5,948 nucleotides of DNA from positions 1 through 5,948 of the forward strand of contig JACQAF010000178.1 in assembly GCA_016195145.1 (NCBI GenBank), in the 5' to 3' direction. Below, piece by piece: positions 5,838 to 5,948 of this stretch (position 1 is its first letter; each line of letters starts with the position of its first letter). The notes under the pieces were generated by a model that worked only from the letters and a program-made list of their open reading frames with translations, was not told the origin of the DNA and ran no database searches. This stretch comes from Rhodospirillales bacterium (lineage in GTDB: Bacteria > Pseudomonadota > Alphaproteobacteria > CACIAM-22H2). The translations under genes and the position numbers were made by a program.

Positions 5838-5948
5838 TCAGGCGAGGCTGGCCGCGGCAGAGGGCGGGGTAGGTTTCCGCAAAACGACGAACCAGGCGTA
5901 GTTGAACACGCCTTCGTCGGCGATTTCGAAGCCGGCGCGGCGGGCCAT
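5838..5948 (-). CDS. 3' end of an unidentified gene, possibly a SAM-dependent methyltransferase
   Basis: A minus-strand frame is open from the window edge to a TGA at 5838-5840 and encodes at least 36 residues. It begins at the edge with MARRAGFEIADEGVFNYAWF and ends VVLRKPTPPSAAASLA. The pattern of an AGFEI helix-strand turn, then NYAWFVVLRKP as a final strand and a low-complexity tail, resembles the C-terminal strands 6 and 7 of class I SAM-dependent methyltransferases. No catalytic or cofactor-binding motif is in view, so this is only a resemblance. The ATG at the edge is probably internal, because 36 residues with no folded core are unlikely to be a whole protein. It lies 26 bp upstream of the metal-sensor gene on the same strand and may be cotranscribed with it. 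Confidence 0.5.
   Translation of the reverse strand: MARRAGFEIADEGVFNYAWFVVLRKPTPPSAAASLA

Noticed and set aside
5524..5901. 125-aa plus-strand frame opposite the metal-sensor gene
   Set aside because: It is antisense to a complete CsoR/RcnR-family gene with a good ribosome-binding site and has no recognisable motif.

Overview
The window is about 6 kb of GC-rich chromosomal DNA, most likely from an alphaproteobacterium. The support is an alphaproteobacterial-type GroEL with a Gly-Met-rich tail, strong GC bias at third codon positions, and a CsoR/RcnR-type regulator next to a cation diffusion facilitator, an arrangement known as dmeRF in Rhizobium and Agrobacterium. I see no phage, transposon, CRISPR, rRNA or tRNA signature. 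The genes look like ordinary housekeeping and metal-homeostasis genes, and I did not find a clearly undescribed system.

Left part, plus strand: the C-terminal 70 percent of groEL (1-1155) is followed by a strong intrinsic terminator (about 1181-1215). The rest of the 180-bp gap holds an imperfect palindrome directly abutting a good sigma70-like promoter (TTGCCC, 17 bp, TATCAT). This promoter probably drives two genes 28 bp apart: a 289-aa beta-hydroxyacid dehydrogenase of the 3-hydroxyisobutyrate dehydrogenase/glyoxylate reductase family (1336-2205), and a 111-aa ABM-fold (antibiotic biosynthesis monooxygenase-like) protein (2234-2569).

Right part, minus strand, read from right to left: the tail of a gene running off the window, possibly a methyltransferase (5838-5948); a CsoR/RcnR-family metal sensor (5545-5811, dmeR-like); a His-rich CDF exporter (4443-5534, dmeF-like); a membrane-anchored pentapeptide-repeat protein (3427-4347); and mazG (2582-3394). 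The spacings are 26, 10, 95 and 32 bp. Regulator and exporter are almost certainly cotranscribed, and pentapeptide gene and mazG probably are. Whether the 95-bp gap separates two transcripts is open. The two strands converge with only 12 bp between the ABM and mazG stop codons.

Functional picture: the sensor would repress itself and the exporter until Ni(II), Co(II) or a similar ion rises, and the CDF protein then exports the ion. MazG hydrolyses non-canonical or excess nucleoside triphosphates. The dehydrogenase reduces a small semialdehyde or oxidises the hydroxyacid, probably with NADP(H). Apart from dmeRF, the gene neighbours have no obvious shared pathway. The most useful leads are the palindrome at the dehydrogenase promoter, the metal-ligand set of the sensor, the exporter with His-rich tails at both ends, and the uninterrupted 23-repeat pentapeptide domain.
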